DNA of 64,000 nt from contig OZ038423.1 in NCBI GenBank assembly GCA_964036155.1, forward strand, positions 25,497,249-25,561,248, read 5' to 3'. Below, one piece after another: positions 63,801 to 64,000 of this stretch. A program made the position numbers and the translations under genes. Source of the DNA: Diploscapter coronatus (Eukaryota > Nematoda > Chromadorea > Rhabditida > Rhabditidae). The notes beneath the pieces are model-generated. The model was not told the DNA's origin and did no database searches. It saw only the letters and a list, made by a program, of their open reading frames with translations. Numbering within the stretch: the first letter of the stretch is position 1; each line of letters opens with the position of its first letter.

Positions 63801-64000
63801 TCCAGGACAGGAAGGCAAAGTGACGTACAGACTGCCCGAGGACAGCAACAGCGAGACCATCAGGTATATTAGATTCATAAGCAATTCGATTCTTATGTTA
63901 AATTTAAGCCTGAACTAGAGTCGTTCATATTTAATAACACGTTTCGTATTCAGGATTAAAGTTAATAAACCTGAGTTTAAGACAGTCATTGATTAAACTT
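57885..64000 (+). CDS. Large cadherin-repeat protein, 5' part (3' partial)
   Basis: Fifteen exons are visible: 57885-58097, 58141-58374, 58423-58719, 58768-59016, 59061-59333, 59380-59585, 59633-59729, 59778-60060, 60432-60673, 60719-60844, 61026-61142, 62376-62507, 62554-62715, 63281-63427 and 63472-63863. They encode about 1056 residues before the gene runs past the window in an intron. It is a cell-surface adhesion protein. A signal peptide (MRNSFLFLILLYFSQVDA) opens it. Cadherin calcium-site motifs are clear: LLDRE, DLNDNRPTFEKE, DIDDAENGQISY, DDINDNPPKFS, TDEDSGANGQITY and TDPDPGQEGKVTY. The first domains are divergent. Two blocks (about 280-390 and 550-680) are Lys/Glu/Thr-rich linkers between EC repeats, which is unusual. 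The C-terminus, needed to choose between Fat-like, classical or nematode-specific cadherins, is not in the window. Confidence 0.88.
61143..62375. other. 1.2 kb cadherin intron without an evident gene
   Basis: The longest intron in the window. It contains pyrimidine-rich patches like those in the upstream gaps (62,085-62,180) and AT-rich stretches. I found neither an exon in frame nor inverted repeats here. Confidence 0.45.

Overview
This is animal genomic DNA with dense, multi-exon protein genes. Most introns are 35-60 nt and end in TTGCAG, TTTCAG or TTTAG; a few are several hundred nt long and often carry repeats. The RACK1 homologue has nematode-like features (an N-terminus starting MVQEQMKL and the stretch [11 protein letters not shown]). 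Together with compact introns and splice acceptors lying 1-2 nt before start codons (candidate spliced-leader sites), this suggests a nematode, probably not a close relative of Caenorhabditis. That placement is inference. All exon structures were rebuilt by hand from splice signals, frame continuity and family motifs. Every reconstructed complete CDS is a whole number of codons, but no transcript evidence was available.

Layout: an unidentified 3' gene end (1-862, +); ammonium transporter (1135-3416, -); RACK1 (4027-7152, -); a 2.7 kb pyrimidine-rich gap; a tiny secreted, probably GPI-anchored orphan protein (9895-10192, +); an inverted-repeat element (10.40-10.89 kb); glucocerebrosidase (11095-13327, +); MOB3 (13885-15885, -) divergent from makorin (16595-18932, +); an NCKIPSD/SPIN90 homologue (19676-22277, +); mitochondrial inner-membrane peptidase subunit 2 (22453-23218, -). 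A 4.95 kb non-coding foldback element (23453-28406) follows. Then come ATAD2 (28812-34459), ERCC1 (34876-36216) and SF3A2 (36489-38456), all +; ACK-family tyrosine kinase (39969-43721, +); an unidentified helical protein (44317-45346, -); 4.5 kb of pyrimidine-rich DNA upstream of prickle (49839-53317, +); an F-box/kelch protein (53862-55119, -); 2.8 kb non-coding; and the 5' part of a large cadherin (57885 to beyond the window, +).

The genes are mostly unrelated housekeeping and signalling genes, not a functional cluster. Actin and polarity themes recur (NCKIPSD, ACK with a CRIB motif, prickle, cadherin). ATAD2-ERCC1-SF3A2 is the only tight same-strand run and could be an operon.

The most striking content is the mobile DNA. 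The 4.95 kb foldback element has ends built of ~17-bp tandem repeats, long inverted arms and a perfect 9-bp target duplication. At least seven smaller palindromic or inverted-repeat elements sit in introns and gaps, several inside AMT, GBA, MOB3, NCKIPSD and ATAD2 introns.
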